NCBI GenBank assembly: GCA_002358575.1
Contig: DEPD01000091.1
Coordinates: forward strand, 25,320-89,319
Direction of reading: 5' to 3'
From: Lachnospiraceae bacterium UBA3401
GTDB lineage: Bacteria > Bacillota > Clostridia > Lachnospirales > Lachnospiraceae
DNA: 64,000 bases
Numbering within the stretch: position 1 is the first letter of the stretch; every line of letters starts with the position of its first letter. Below the pieces are notes generated by a model. The model did no database searches, was not told the origin of the DNA, and saw nothing but the letters and a program-made list of their open reading frames with translations. The translations under genes and the position numbers were made by a program. Below, in pieces: positions 43,505 to 50,823 of the stretch.

Positions 43505-43692
43505 AACACACTATAGCGAATGAAGAAAATATTGTTGAAAAATACAACGGCTGCTGAGAGTCAGATTCGAGATACGGATATGGCAAAAGAAATGGTATTT
43601 TATACAAATCAGAATATTCTTGCCAGGCGGGAGGTTCTATGCTGGTACAGGCAAATCAGATGAATAATGGTGTTCTATCATTGCTGCAGTAA
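43504..43692 (+). pseudogene. Flagellin C-terminal remnant with frameshifts
   Basis: Read across frames it gives LEHTIANEENIVE, then NTTAAESQIRDTDMAKEM and VFYTNQNIL, then GGSMLVQANQMNNGVLSLLQ and a stop, the standard D1/D0 end of a flagellin. An extra A near 43538 and a missing C near 43625 break the frame. No N-terminal half exists upstream, since the protease gene ends at 43233. Confidence 0.8.
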
Positions 43693-43761
43693 AAATGTAT
43701 ATTTTGCAGTTTTAAAGCGGCAAGTATTTATGAGAATAAAAACTGAATATAGGAGAATTGG

Positions 43762-43791
43762 ACAGGAGGGGATTTTCCCTCCCGTTCTTTT
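43762..43791 (+). terminator. Terminator after the flagellin remnant
   Basis: ACAGGAGGG-gatttt-CCCTCCCGT followed by TCTTTT. It survives although its gene is broken. Confidence 0.7.
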
Positions 43792-43911
43792 ATGCACAGG
43801 GGTACGTAAGGAAATTAGCAGCTTTGCTGCACGCACCCCGCGCGGCGAGTAGGGGGAGTACCCTTCCCTACTCGATTGCGCAGACCTGTGCGGAGAAAAC
43901 GTGCTAATTGG
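43792..43911 (+). repeat. Dispersed palindromic repeat, full copy plus partial copy
   Basis: 43792-43877 runs from ATGCACAGGGGTACG through AAGGAAATTAGCAGC-TTT-GCTGC and the GAGTAGGG...CCCTACTCGATT hairpin. A partial second unit (GCGCAGACCTGTGCGGAGAAAACGTGC) follows, the same full-plus-partial pattern as at 26845. Confidence 0.8.
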
Positions 43912-43937
43912 TTGAAGGAAAACAGGGGGATATAAAT

Positions 43938-45008
43938 ATGTCAAAAATTCCAATTTCGGTTTGTATCATTGCAAAGAATGAAGAGAAGCATATTGACGAA
44001 TGCTTGCGTAGACTCAGTCCATATGGCTTTGAGATCATTGTCACAGACACAGGATCAACGGACAGAACTGTTGAGATTGCACGCAAATATACCGATAAAG
44101 TTTATACGTTTGAATGGATTAATGATTTTAGTGCTGCCAGAAATTTCTGCGTGACACATGCGTCGAACAACTGGATCTTAGTGTTGGATTGTGATGAGTA
44201 TGTACATGAGATTGATGTGCCAAAACTGCGCATGATTATGCAGAAATTTCCGCGTTCTATCGGGGAGATTCGACTGAAAAGTATCACGCAAAACAGAGGA
44301 AATACAGTCTATGTCACAGATGATGTCAGCAGGTTGTACAATAAAAATTATTATCTGTTTGAAGGTGCAATTCATGAACAATTATGTACAAAAGATTTAA
44401 GTAAACGCGGGGAACCAATGAACTGTGTCAGACTGCCAATGGATGTTGTGCATCACGGATACAATCTGACACAAGAGGAAATGTTACAAAAGCAAGAACG
44501 CAATTTAACAATGCTGTACAAAGCGTTGGAGGCAGATCCGCAGAACACATATTTGTTATTTCAGGCTGGACAGTCGGAATCTATGCGGAAAAATTATGAG
44601 AAGGCAATTGAACTGTATGAGAAAGCACTGCCCATGATAGAGACGATCTCCTGTGAGTATGAACAGTTAATTGTTACATCATTGTCTGTGGCTTATGTAA
44701 AGACAAAGCAAAATGACAAAGCAGTTGCACTGATGCAAAAGTATGAAAATCAATGCCAGACAGCCCGTTATATGTTTACACATGCCAATGTGCTGCTTGA
44801 CACTGGCGATAAGGTAAAAGCACTTTTGTGGTATATTAAGGCGACTGTGATGCCGGATTCAGATACATTGGGAGTGAATCTGATGCATTGTTATGAGAGT
44901 ATTATTAAAATTTATACAGAGATGGGCAACATAGAGATGGCAAACTTGTTTCAGGCGCGCTATGAGGAGTGCAGGCAGGAAAATGAGAAAGTTGTCAATG
45001 GACGATAA
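43938..45008 (+). CDS. GT2 glycosyltransferase with TPR tail, paralogue 4
   Basis: 356 residues from ATG 43938 (AGGGGGA before it). Same family as paralogues 1-3: ISVCIIAKNEEKHIDECLRRL, TDTGSTDRTVEIARKYTDKV, NNWILVLDCDEYV, IHEQL, and TPR-like helices (LLFQAGQSESMRKNYEKAIELYEKAL). It lies inside the segment bracketed by the near-identical inverted repeats 41768-41858 and 45014-45102. Confidence 0.85.
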   Translation: MSKIPISVCIIAKNEEKHIDECLRRLSPYGFEIIVTDTGSTDRTVEIARKYTDKVYTFEWINDFSAARNFCVTHASNNWILVLDCDEYVHEIDVPKLRMIMQKFPRSIGEIRLKSITQNRGNTVYVTDDVSRLYNKNYYLFEGAIHEQLCTKDLSKRGEPMNCVRLPMDVVHHGYNLTQEEMLQKQERNLTMLYKALEADPQNTYLLFQAGQSESMRKNYEKAIELYEKALPMIETISCEYEQLIVTSLSVAYVKTKQNDKAVALMQKYENQCQTARYMFTHANVLLDTGDKVKALLWYIKATVMPDSDTLGVNLMHCYESIIKIYTEMGNIEMANLFQARYEECRQENEKVVNGR

Positions 45009-45013
45009 AACGT

Positions 45014-45102
45014 AATTGAGTAGGAAAGATTTATCTTTCCCTACTCGCGCGCCGCCGATGCGCCACTTTAGTGGCATATTTCATCTGCATCGGCGTGCGC
45101 AT
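45014..45102 (-). repeat. Dispersed palindromic repeat, right member of an inverted pair
   Basis: Opposite orientation to 41768-41858 and nearly identical to it (AATTGAGTAGG...CCCTACTCGCGCGCCGCCGATG...TGCGCAT). Starts 5 bases after the stop of glycosyltransferase 4. Confidence 0.85.
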
Positions 45103-45106
45103 AAAC

Positions 45107-45139
45107 AAAAAATAAAGCAGGAAATCTGCTTTATTTTTT
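45107..45139. terminator. Bidirectional terminator
   Basis: AAAAAATAAAGCAG-gaaat-CTGCTTTATTTTTT between two convergent genes; the right arm overlaps the end of the minus-strand gene. Confidence 0.88.
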
Positions 45140-45604
45140 CTGTTCTGGGACAAACATATAAATAAATCTTTCGGATTCTGGCACTTCACTTACAGCCTTA
45201 TCTAGTTCTAAAGATTCTTTATAATTGTTTAGGCGATTGACAATCTCAGGATTGTTAATATCTTCTTTATTAATCACTTGACGGATATAGTAATAAACTA
45301 ACAGTTGCAAATCATTTAAATGAAGATAGAGAGGATGCTGGTCAATTTCTTGACAGAGTGTCCGAATGCCATCAAGCTGCGCATGAATGGGATCGATAGC
45401 TGCCGAAATCTGATCCATTGTGACAATTAGACGACCCTTGCAAGCGGTGACACCACAGACTTCATCTACATTAGGACGATTGATTTGAGACAGGCGTGTC
45501 AGCTCCTTATCACAATGTTCCACGCCTTCTAGCAATCGAAATATTTTATTGTAGGCATTACATAGTGTTTGTAATAAGGTTTCATATTTTTGACAATATT
45601 CCAT
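45131..45604 (-). CDS. Small helical protein under a sigma28-like promoter, possible flagellar chaperone
   Basis: 157 residues, mostly helical (YETLLQTLCNAYNKIFRLLEGVEHCDKELTRL...DQHPLYLHLNDLQLLVYYYIRQVI), no signal peptide or membrane segment, no family recognised. Size and helical content resemble FlgN/FliT-type export chaperones. A sigma28-like promoter lies 61-87 bases upstream, which ties it to the flagellar regulon. A client such as the divergent FliD-like protein at 48350-49711 is possible but untested. Confidence 0.65.
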   Translation of the reverse strand: MEYCQKYETLLQTLCNAYNKIFRLLEGVEHCDKELTRLSQINRPNVDEVCGVTACKGRLIVTMDQISAAIDPIHAQLDGIRTLCQEIDQHPLYLHLNDLQLLVYYYIRQVINKEDINNPEIVNRLNNYKESLELDKAVSEVPESERFIYMFVPEQKK

Positions 45605-45664
45605 AACAATCCTCCAAGGGTTATAATCTTTATTATATATTTACATAATTATACTACATAAAAT

Positions 45665-45691
45665 ATATCGTCAGAATATTCTGAAAACTTA
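45665..45691 (-). promoter_or_regulatory. Sigma28-like promoter on the minus strand
   Basis: Read on the minus strand: TAAG (45691-45688), 15-base spacer, GACGATAT (45672-45665). The same -10 variant precedes flaG. Confidence 0.65.
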
Positions 45692-45762
45692 ACCTATTTT
45701 GCGAAAATTTATTCTAGTTTAATCTATGGCTTTTTGTAATAAAATTTTCAATAAAGAAATAG

Positions 45763-45791
45763 TTGAGAAATTATGTAAAGTCAGTTACAAT
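45763..45791 (+). promoter_or_regulatory. SigmaA-type promoter upstream of glycosyltransferase 5
   Basis: TTGAGA (45763-45768), 17-base spacer, TACAAT (45786-45791). It would give a leader of about 220 nt that contains the whole 45811-45945 repeat. Confidence 0.5.
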
Positions 45792-45810
45792 GTTCTATGT
45801 AATGAATAAT

Positions 45811-45945
45811 TGTTACAGTTTGGCTTAGGACTTTGCACTATGCTGCAAAGTCCGTAAGAAAGCGTAGTGGTTGAGATGTATCAAGCCATCGCGAAGCGAT
45901 TTTGCATGGCTTGATGCGTTACAGTTCGGCAAGGCTGAACTGTAA
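45811..45945. repeat. Second dispersed repeat family, copy 1
   Basis: Hairpins GGACTTTGCA...TGCAAAGTCC, ATCAAGCCATCGC...ATGGCTTGAT and TTACAGTTCGGC-AAG-GCTGAACTGTAA in a row. The first half aligns with 63898-64000 (GGACTTTGCA, AAAGTCCGT, CGTAGTGGTT, TCAAGCCA). Confidence 0.75.
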
Positions 45946-46019
45946 TATGAATAACTGTTTGAGGGGCTGTTTGGAGGCTGTTTCTAAATAGTGCCCGGGA
46001 GATACAATGGAGGTTTATC

Positions 46020-47114
46020 ATGAAATTCAGTTTATGCATGATTGTAAAAAATGAGTCCGCGGTACTAAGAAACTGTCTTGATTCCCTGAAAGATATTATG
46101 GATGAGATTATTATCGTGGATACCGGGTCCACAGATGACACCAAGAAGATTGCAGCAGAATATACACCATATTTGTATGACTATGCGTGGAATGATGATT
46201 TTGCAGCGGCCAGAAACTTTGCTTTCTCCAAGGCAACGGGAGATTATATTTACTCTGCAGATGCGGACGAGGTGCTAGACCGCGAGAACCAAGACAAGCT
46301 AAAGGCCCTAAAGCGTGCCATGCTGCCAGAGGTGGAGATTGTGCAAATGATCTATGTGACAGAGCAGATCAATCATCCGACGGAGAACTTTGCGCGGGAT
46401 TTGCGTCCTAAGCTTTTTAAGCGGCTGCGCCAGTTTACGTGGATTGAGCCGATTCATGAGACCATCAATGTAAACCCTGTCATTTTTGACAGCGACATCG
46501 AAGTGCAGCACCACCCGCAGGGCAATCATAGCAGCAGGGATTTCAGTGTTTTTGAACGAATTATAACTGAAAAAGGGGTTCTCTCTGACCGGTTGATGGG
46601 AATGTATCTGCGAGAGTTGTACAAGGCGGGAACGGAGGAAGAACTAAGGAGGGCAGAGGACTTTTTTGAGCGTGCGCTGGCAGAGAAGCGAACAGAAGGA
46701 AAAGATGTGCTGTGTCGTCAGATAATAGCAGTCCTTCTAAAAATATATCGAATCACAGATAATCCTGTGAGTATTTTAAAAGTGTCTCTAAGTGAGGAAG
46801 CTACAATTCCGTCGGCAGAGATATGTATGGAACTAGGTTATTTCTTTATGAAAAAAGAGGATTATGAGGAAGCAGCAGAGTGGTTTTACAAAGCCGGCTA
46901 TGACTGTGAGAGTGAGATTGATGTGGCGAGCAGTGGCACTTCGGCCTTTATGGCGCTGGCGCTGTGTTACCGCAAGATTGCAAAATCGCCAAGAGTCAAA
47001 GCACTTCCGCAGAGAGAATACAAACAGGAGTACGACAAACTAACCAAAAAAGCGGCGGAGTATGAGCAGCTTGCGAGGGATTGGAAACCGATTGAGCCAC
47101 CTTTGCTAAAATAG
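46020..47114 (+). CDS. GT2 glycosyltransferase with TPR-like tail (distant paralogue 5)
   Basis: 364 residues, the GT-A domain starting MKFSLCMIVKNESAVLRNCLDSLKDIMDEIIIVDTGSTDDTKKIA, with ARNFAFSKATGDYIYSADADEVL as metal site and IEPIHETI. The remainder is TPR-like (DRLMGMYLRELYKAGTEEELRRAEDFFERAL). More distant from paralogues 1-4 than they are from one another and closer to general SunS/WaaE-like family members. UDP-galactopyranose mutase starts 19 bases downstream, so the pair may add galactofuranose or act in another surface glycan (inference). Confidence 0.82.
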   Translation: MKFSLCMIVKNESAVLRNCLDSLKDIMDEIIIVDTGSTDDTKKIAAEYTPYLYDYAWNDDFAAARNFAFSKATGDYIYSADADEVLDRENQDKLKALKRAMLPEVEIVQMIYVTEQINHPTENFARDLRPKLFKRLRQFTWIEPIHETINVNPVIFDSDIEVQHHPQGNHSSRDFSVFERIITEKGVLSDRLMGMYLRELYKAGTEEELRRAEDFFERALAEKRTEGKDVLCRQIIAVLLKIYRITDNPVSILKVSLSEEATIPSAEICMELGYFFMKKEDYEEAAEWFYKAGYDCESEIDVASSGTSAFMALALCYRKIAKSPRVKALPQREYKQEYDKLTKKAAEYEQLARDWKPIEPPLLK

Positions 47115-47133
47115 GGAAAAGGAGAGTAGAAAG

Positions 47134-48267
47134 ATGCACTATGATTATTTGGTGGTAGGAGCGGGGCTTTATGGCGCTGTGTTTGCCAGTGAAATGACAA
47201 AATTTAACAAGACATGCCTTGTCATCGACAAAAGAGCACATATAGCGGGGAATATTTATACGGAGGAGGTTTGTGGAATTAATGTTCACAAATATGGCGC
47301 ACATATTTTTCACACTTCTGACAAAAAAATCTGGGATTATGTGAATGGACTTGCGGAATTTAACAATTATATTAATGCGCCGTTGGCAGTCTATCATGAG
47401 GAGCTGTACAATCTTCCATTTAATATGAATACTTTTGCTAAAATGTGGAATGTCAGAACGCCAAAGGAAGCGGCAGAGCGCATTCAGGCACAGATTACAG
47501 ACTTAAATATTACCAACCCTTCCAATCTGGAAGAACAGGCATTGTCGCTAGTTGGAAAAGATATCTATGAGAAGTTGGTGAAGGGATATACAGAGAAACA
47601 GTGGGGCCGCGATTGTAGCGCGCTGCCAGCATTTATTATAAAGCGACTTCCAGTTCGATTTACCTTTGACAACAATTATTTTAATGACCCCTATCAGGGC
47701 ATTCCCAAGGGGGGGTATACGGTGATGGTATCTAAGCTTTTAGATGGCATTGAGGTGAGGACGGAAACGGCGTTTGAGGACTTTGTACGGAAGAATGAAA
47801 ATAACACTTATGTCACTTTTGATGGCCAGCACACATTTCAAAAAGTGCTTTATACTGGCATGATTGATGCATTTTTCGATTATTGCGAGGGCGCATTAGC
47901 GTATCGTTCGCTTGATTTTCAGACAGAGCTTCTCGAAGGTGAAAAGAATTATCAGGGAAATGCGGTGGTGAATTACACGGCAAGAGAGGTGCCCTATACC
48001 CGCATTATTGAACACAAACATTTTGAGTTTGGGACACAGCCGGACACAGTGATTACAAGGGAGTATCCCAAAGAGTGGAAGCGGGGCGACGAGCCATACT
48101 ATCCAGTGAATGATGAGCAGAATGCGGCGCTGTATCAGAAGTATGTAGCGCTTGCGATGAGGGAAAAAAATGTGCTTTTTGGCGGAAGGCTGGGGCAGTA
48201 TCAATATTATGATATGGACAAGGTTATCGCTGCGGCATTGAAGATGGCAGCGGAAGAAGTGAGGTAG
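47134..48267 (+). CDS. glf: UDP-galactopyranose mutase
   Basis: 377 residues, full length. The N-terminal FAD-binding motif YLVVGAGLYGAVFASEM, the conserved KYGAHIFHTSDKKIWDYV, YTEKQWGRDCSALPAFIIKRLPVRFTFDNNYFNDPYQGIPKGGYT, and RVIEHKHF-like TRIIEHKHFEF are all as in Glf. It converts UDP-galactopyranose to UDP-galactofuranose, the donor for galactofuranosyl glycans. Follows glycosyltransferase 5 with RBS AAAGGAG. Confidence 0.95.
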   Translation: MHYDYLVVGAGLYGAVFASEMTKFNKTCLVIDKRAHIAGNIYTEEVCGINVHKYGAHIFHTSDKKIWDYVNGLAEFNNYINAPLAVYHEELYNLPFNMNTFAKMWNVRTPKEAAERIQAQITDLNITNPSNLEEQALSLVGKDIYEKLVKGYTEKQWGRDCSALPAFIIKRLPVRFTFDNNYFNDPYQGIPKGGYTVMVSKLLDGIEVRTETAFEDFVRKNENNTYVTFDGQHTFQKVLYTGMIDAFFDYCEGALAYRSLDFQTELLEGEKNYQGNAVVNYTAREVPYTRIIEHKHFEFGTQPDTVITREYPKEWKRGDEPYYPVNDEQNAALYQKYVALAMREKNVLFGGRLGQYQYYDMDKVIAAALKMAAEEVR

Positions 48268-48275
48268 GAATCGAG

Positions 48276-48314
48276 CAGGGAAGATTTATATTTTATTTTG
48301 ATGTTTGTGTGCAT
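48276..48314 (-). repeat. Degenerate fragment of dispersed palindromic repeat
   Basis: AATCGAGCAGGGAAGATTTATA ... GTGTGCATAAAA: the two ends of the repeat in minus orientation with the middle missing. Confidence 0.5.
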
Positions 48315-48346
48315 AAAAAGATGAGCGCGTTAGCACTCATCTTTTT
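48315..48346. terminator. Bidirectional terminator between glf and the FliD-like gene
   Basis: AAAAAGATGAGCGC-gtta-GCACTCATCTTTTT between convergent genes. Confidence 0.88.
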
Positions 48347-48349
48347 GTA

Positions 48350-49711
48350 TTACATATAGTTATTATATAGCATTCCTGTATAAATACTGGTCACATATGG
48401 ATTTGGATAGTTTGCATTGGGATTGGAGTATGCGCAGATACGCCGGTCAATATATTCCATTGGGTCGAGCGAGATTGCGTTGAGCTTTCGCAGAATTTGT
48501 GAGCCAAAACCTTTGATGGCTGTTGCATCTGCGATATCATCGCTCTTTTCATAGTCAAGAGTGGAATCTTCATTGATATGAATCCCATATTTTTCAAGAT
48601 TGTAACTGTGCAGTTCCAGAAATTTTTGTAAATCCTTTGAGAGCAGTTTTGTGAGTGGTGCATCTACAGAGTCATTAATTACACCGTTCATAAAATTGTT
48701 GTATCCCTCCACAAAGGTTTCAATATTGTTGGCGAGGGACTCAGCGTCTGGATAGAGCCCAATTGTGGCAGTGGCAGTCTTTCCGGCGGTTGCCGCAGCA
48801 GCACGCGCTGTGATTTGGTCGCTCATTGTCATTCCCGTGCCGGCGTATTCGGGATGCAGCGTGACGTGATAAGCGCCATGAACGCTAAAAGTATTAGAAT
48901 AGGAAGACTCCTCATTGCCATTAATACTGTATATGGCGTTTGTCGCCTCCTTGATATTTTTATTTAATCCCAGATAATCTACGATGCCATTCTGATAGCT
49001 GGTGTTCTCATCTGTGATTGTAAAGTGGCGTTCCCCCTGAACAGGAAGCCCATAAGCGTCAGAAGTGACTTCTAGTGCCGAGAGTCCGCGCGCTTCGACA
49101 ACACGCGCTGAAACGCCAATATCAGAGTTGTTGATCAGGCGGGCAAGCTTGTGCTGTAAATCGCTGTTTGTATCTCCTTCATGCACATTAAATTGAAGTT
49201 CATAGTGAAGTTTATTGGTCAGAAGGTCAAAAGAGTAACTGTCAGGTTTTAGCCGGACAAGCTGGTCCGCCTTCATATATTTGCTGGTATTGACTTGCGG
49301 CGAGGCGAAGTTCTCAACCTCTAGTGTAAAGTCTGTAGGCACAAAGTCCTCCGCGTCTTCTGGTTCGTACTCTACTGTTGCAAGCGATTCATTGTCGCTG
49401 TAGGCGGATCTCATTGAGAATAGGTCATCATCATCACCGCTGAGAGAATCGATAGTTTGTTTTAAGTCGTTTGCACTCTCCTTTAGGTGAATTGCATACG
49501 CGATAGAACGCGGCGAAGGCTCTGTCATATAGAGCGGAGCGAAGCGGTTATTCCACTGGATGGTGCGGTATACATTTTGCAGCTCACTTGCGTCGTGCGT
49601 GGCATGGCGCAGGCTGCGTTTGCTTTTGCGGCTGGAACGATTGTTTCCCTGGTTGCGATATGTGGTCAAATATTGGTCATAGATCTGCATTGTAGTTGAA
49701 GAAATTGACAT
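48350..49711 (-). CDS. Divergent FliD-like (flagellar cap-like) protein
   Basis: 453 residues from ATG 49711 (GGAAGGAGG before it); the frame to 49846 has no ribosome site. The middle (YELQFNVHEGDTNSDLQHKLARLINNSDIGVSARVVEARGLSALEVTSDAYG) and the segment NIETFVEGYNNFMNGVINDS near the C-terminus resemble FliD D2/D3 and FliD_C. The N-terminus lacks the GxxSGxD motif of true FliD and is basic and Ser/Arg-rich instead. The last residues (YVTSIYTGMLYNNYM) end without the usual D0 helix. It may be a specialised cap or filament-associated protein; I am unsure of export and function. Confidence 0.55.
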   Translation of the reverse strand: MSISSTTMQIYDQYLTTYRNQGNNRSSRKSKRSLRHATHDASELQNVYRTIQWNNRFAPLYMTEPSPRSIAYAIHLKESANDLKQTIDSLSGDDDDLFSMRSAYSDNESLATVEYEPEDAEDFVPTDFTLEVENFASPQVNTSKYMKADQLVRLKPDSYSFDLLTNKLHYELQFNVHEGDTNSDLQHKLARLINNSDIGVSARVVEARGLSALEVTSDAYGLPVQGERHFTITDENTSYQNGIVDYLGLNKNIKEATNAIYSINGNEESSYSNTFSVHGAYHVTLHPEYAGTGMTMSDQITARAAAATAGKTATATIGLYPDAESLANNIETFVEGYNNFMNGVINDSVDAPLTKLLSKDLQKFLELHSYNLEKYGIHINEDSTLDYEKSDDIADATAIKGFGSQILRKLNAISLDPMEYIDRRICAYSNPNANYPNPYVTSIYTGMLYNNYM

Positions 49712-50259
49712 ACAGATATCCTCCTTCCCTGGATTATAGATTCTGAGTCTTATGTGAACTGATTTTTGAACACAAAGTTGAATGTAAAATTCATAAAACT
49801 CCCCTTTTTTAGAGCAATACAAGCCCTTAATTGTGTGAAAATTCACAAAAATGTTATGTATATCTCTTCGTTATTTTTAACTTACCACGAATTGTATAAA
49901 AAAGCAAGGGGTTTGCCCTGGAAAAGATGAAAAAATTTCGTGTTATGGAATTAAATTGCAGAAAAAAGAACAAATTGCATCTAAAATAAACACAACTCTG
50001 TGCTGCAAAAATTAGTTGATATTGTTCCTTATTTTTATAATATGTAATTATATGAAATAAGGCTACCGGAATCCCATTGGCTTTAAATAGCAGTTGTGGT
50101 TATGAGCAATAGAATAAACGCATGAATAGAAATACAAGTTGAAAGAGGCATTTTAGTCATGAAAAGCAAATATATGTTTTTGTGCTTTTGCCAAATATTT
50201 AGAGCAAATTTGCTGTTTTTTCATTTATACGTTTATTCTGTTATGAGCAAAAATAAATA
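49712..50259. other. A+T-rich spacer between divergent transcription units
   Basis: About 550 bases between the minus-strand FliD-like gene and the rpmG promoter. No open frame with a ribosome site, no tRNA, no sigma28 element on the minus strand that I could find. The inverted GAGCAA/TTGCTC-type stretches near 50103 and 50245 are too short to call. Confidence 0.5.
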
Positions 50260-50288
50260 TTGACGCTGTGTCTTCTGTGTGGTATAGT
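50260..50288 (+). promoter_or_regulatory. SigmaA-type promoter of rpmG-secE-nusG
   Basis: TTGACG (50260-50265), 17-base spacer, TATAGT (50283-50288). About 125 nt of leader before rpmG. Confidence 0.75.
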
Positions 50289-50418
50289 TGAAAAGCAAGA
50301 TGTTGATTCGGTCTTTTTTTTATGCAATAAAGCAAGTTGTTTCTGACTGCTGCCTGACCGGACAGGCATCTGGCATTAGAACAGATAATTACATTGGAAC
50401 GCTAGCGGAGGTGGAATT

Positions 50419-50568
50419 ATGCGTACAAAGATAACATTGGCATGTACAGAATGCAAACAGCGCAACTACAATACGACAAAGGAGAAAAAGACTCACCCAG
50501 ACAGAATGGAGATCAAGAAGTATTGTAGATTCTGCAGGACTCATACACTGCACAAGGAAACAAAATAG
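50419..50568 (+). CDS. rpmG: 50S ribosomal protein L33
   Basis: 49 residues: MRTKITLACTECKQRNYNTT, then KKYCRFCRTHTLHKETK. The two CxxC pairs (C9-x2-C12 and CRFC) are the zinc-binding form of L33. ATG 50419 follows GGAGGTGG at 7 bases. First gene of the usual rpmG-secE-nusG order of Firmicutes. Confidence 0.96.
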   Translation: MRTKITLACTECKQRNYNTTKEKKTHPDRMEIKKYCRFCRTHTLHKETK

Positions 50569-50595
50569 ACAATCGGATTCGTTAGGAGGGACACA

Positions 50596-50808
50596 ATGGC
50601 AGATTCAGCGAAGACAGAAGCGAAGAAGGACAGCTTCTGGAAGAGTGTGAAAACAGAATTTAAGAAGATCGCCTGGCCTGACCAGAAAGAAACTGTGAAA
50701 CAGTCTGTGGCAGTTCTTTGTGTTTCGGTTGTTGTAGGACTTATCATTACCTTTTTGGATACCCTTATCCAGTTCGGCATTAACTTCTTAACAAGTATCG
50801 GTATATAA
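50596..50808 (+). CDS. secE: Preprotein translocase subunit SecE
   Basis: 70 residues, the short single-membrane-span SecE. The amphipathic FWKSVKTEFKKIAWPDQKETVKQS precedes one transmembrane helix (VAVLCVSVVVGLIITFLDTLIQFGI). Part of the SecYEG channel. RBS AGGAGGGA. Confidence 0.95.
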   Translation: MADSAKTEAKKDSFWKSVKTEFKKIAWPDQKETVKQSVAVLCVSVVVGLIITFLDTLIQFGINFLTSIGI

Positions 50809-50823
50809 AAGAGGATAACCATT

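Noticed and set aside
43667..43852. 61-codon frame
   Set aside because: Crosses the end of the flagellin remnant, a terminator and a repeat; cannot be a real gene.
26845..45102. CRISPR array as explanation for the repeated palindromes
   Set aside because: The units are kilobases apart, in both orientations, with no regular spacers and no cas genes.
50289..50418. tRNA gene before rpmG-secE, as often found in this position
   Set aside because: No cloverleaf, TTCRANY or CCA-end pattern could be made out. No tRNA or rRNA gene was found in the window.
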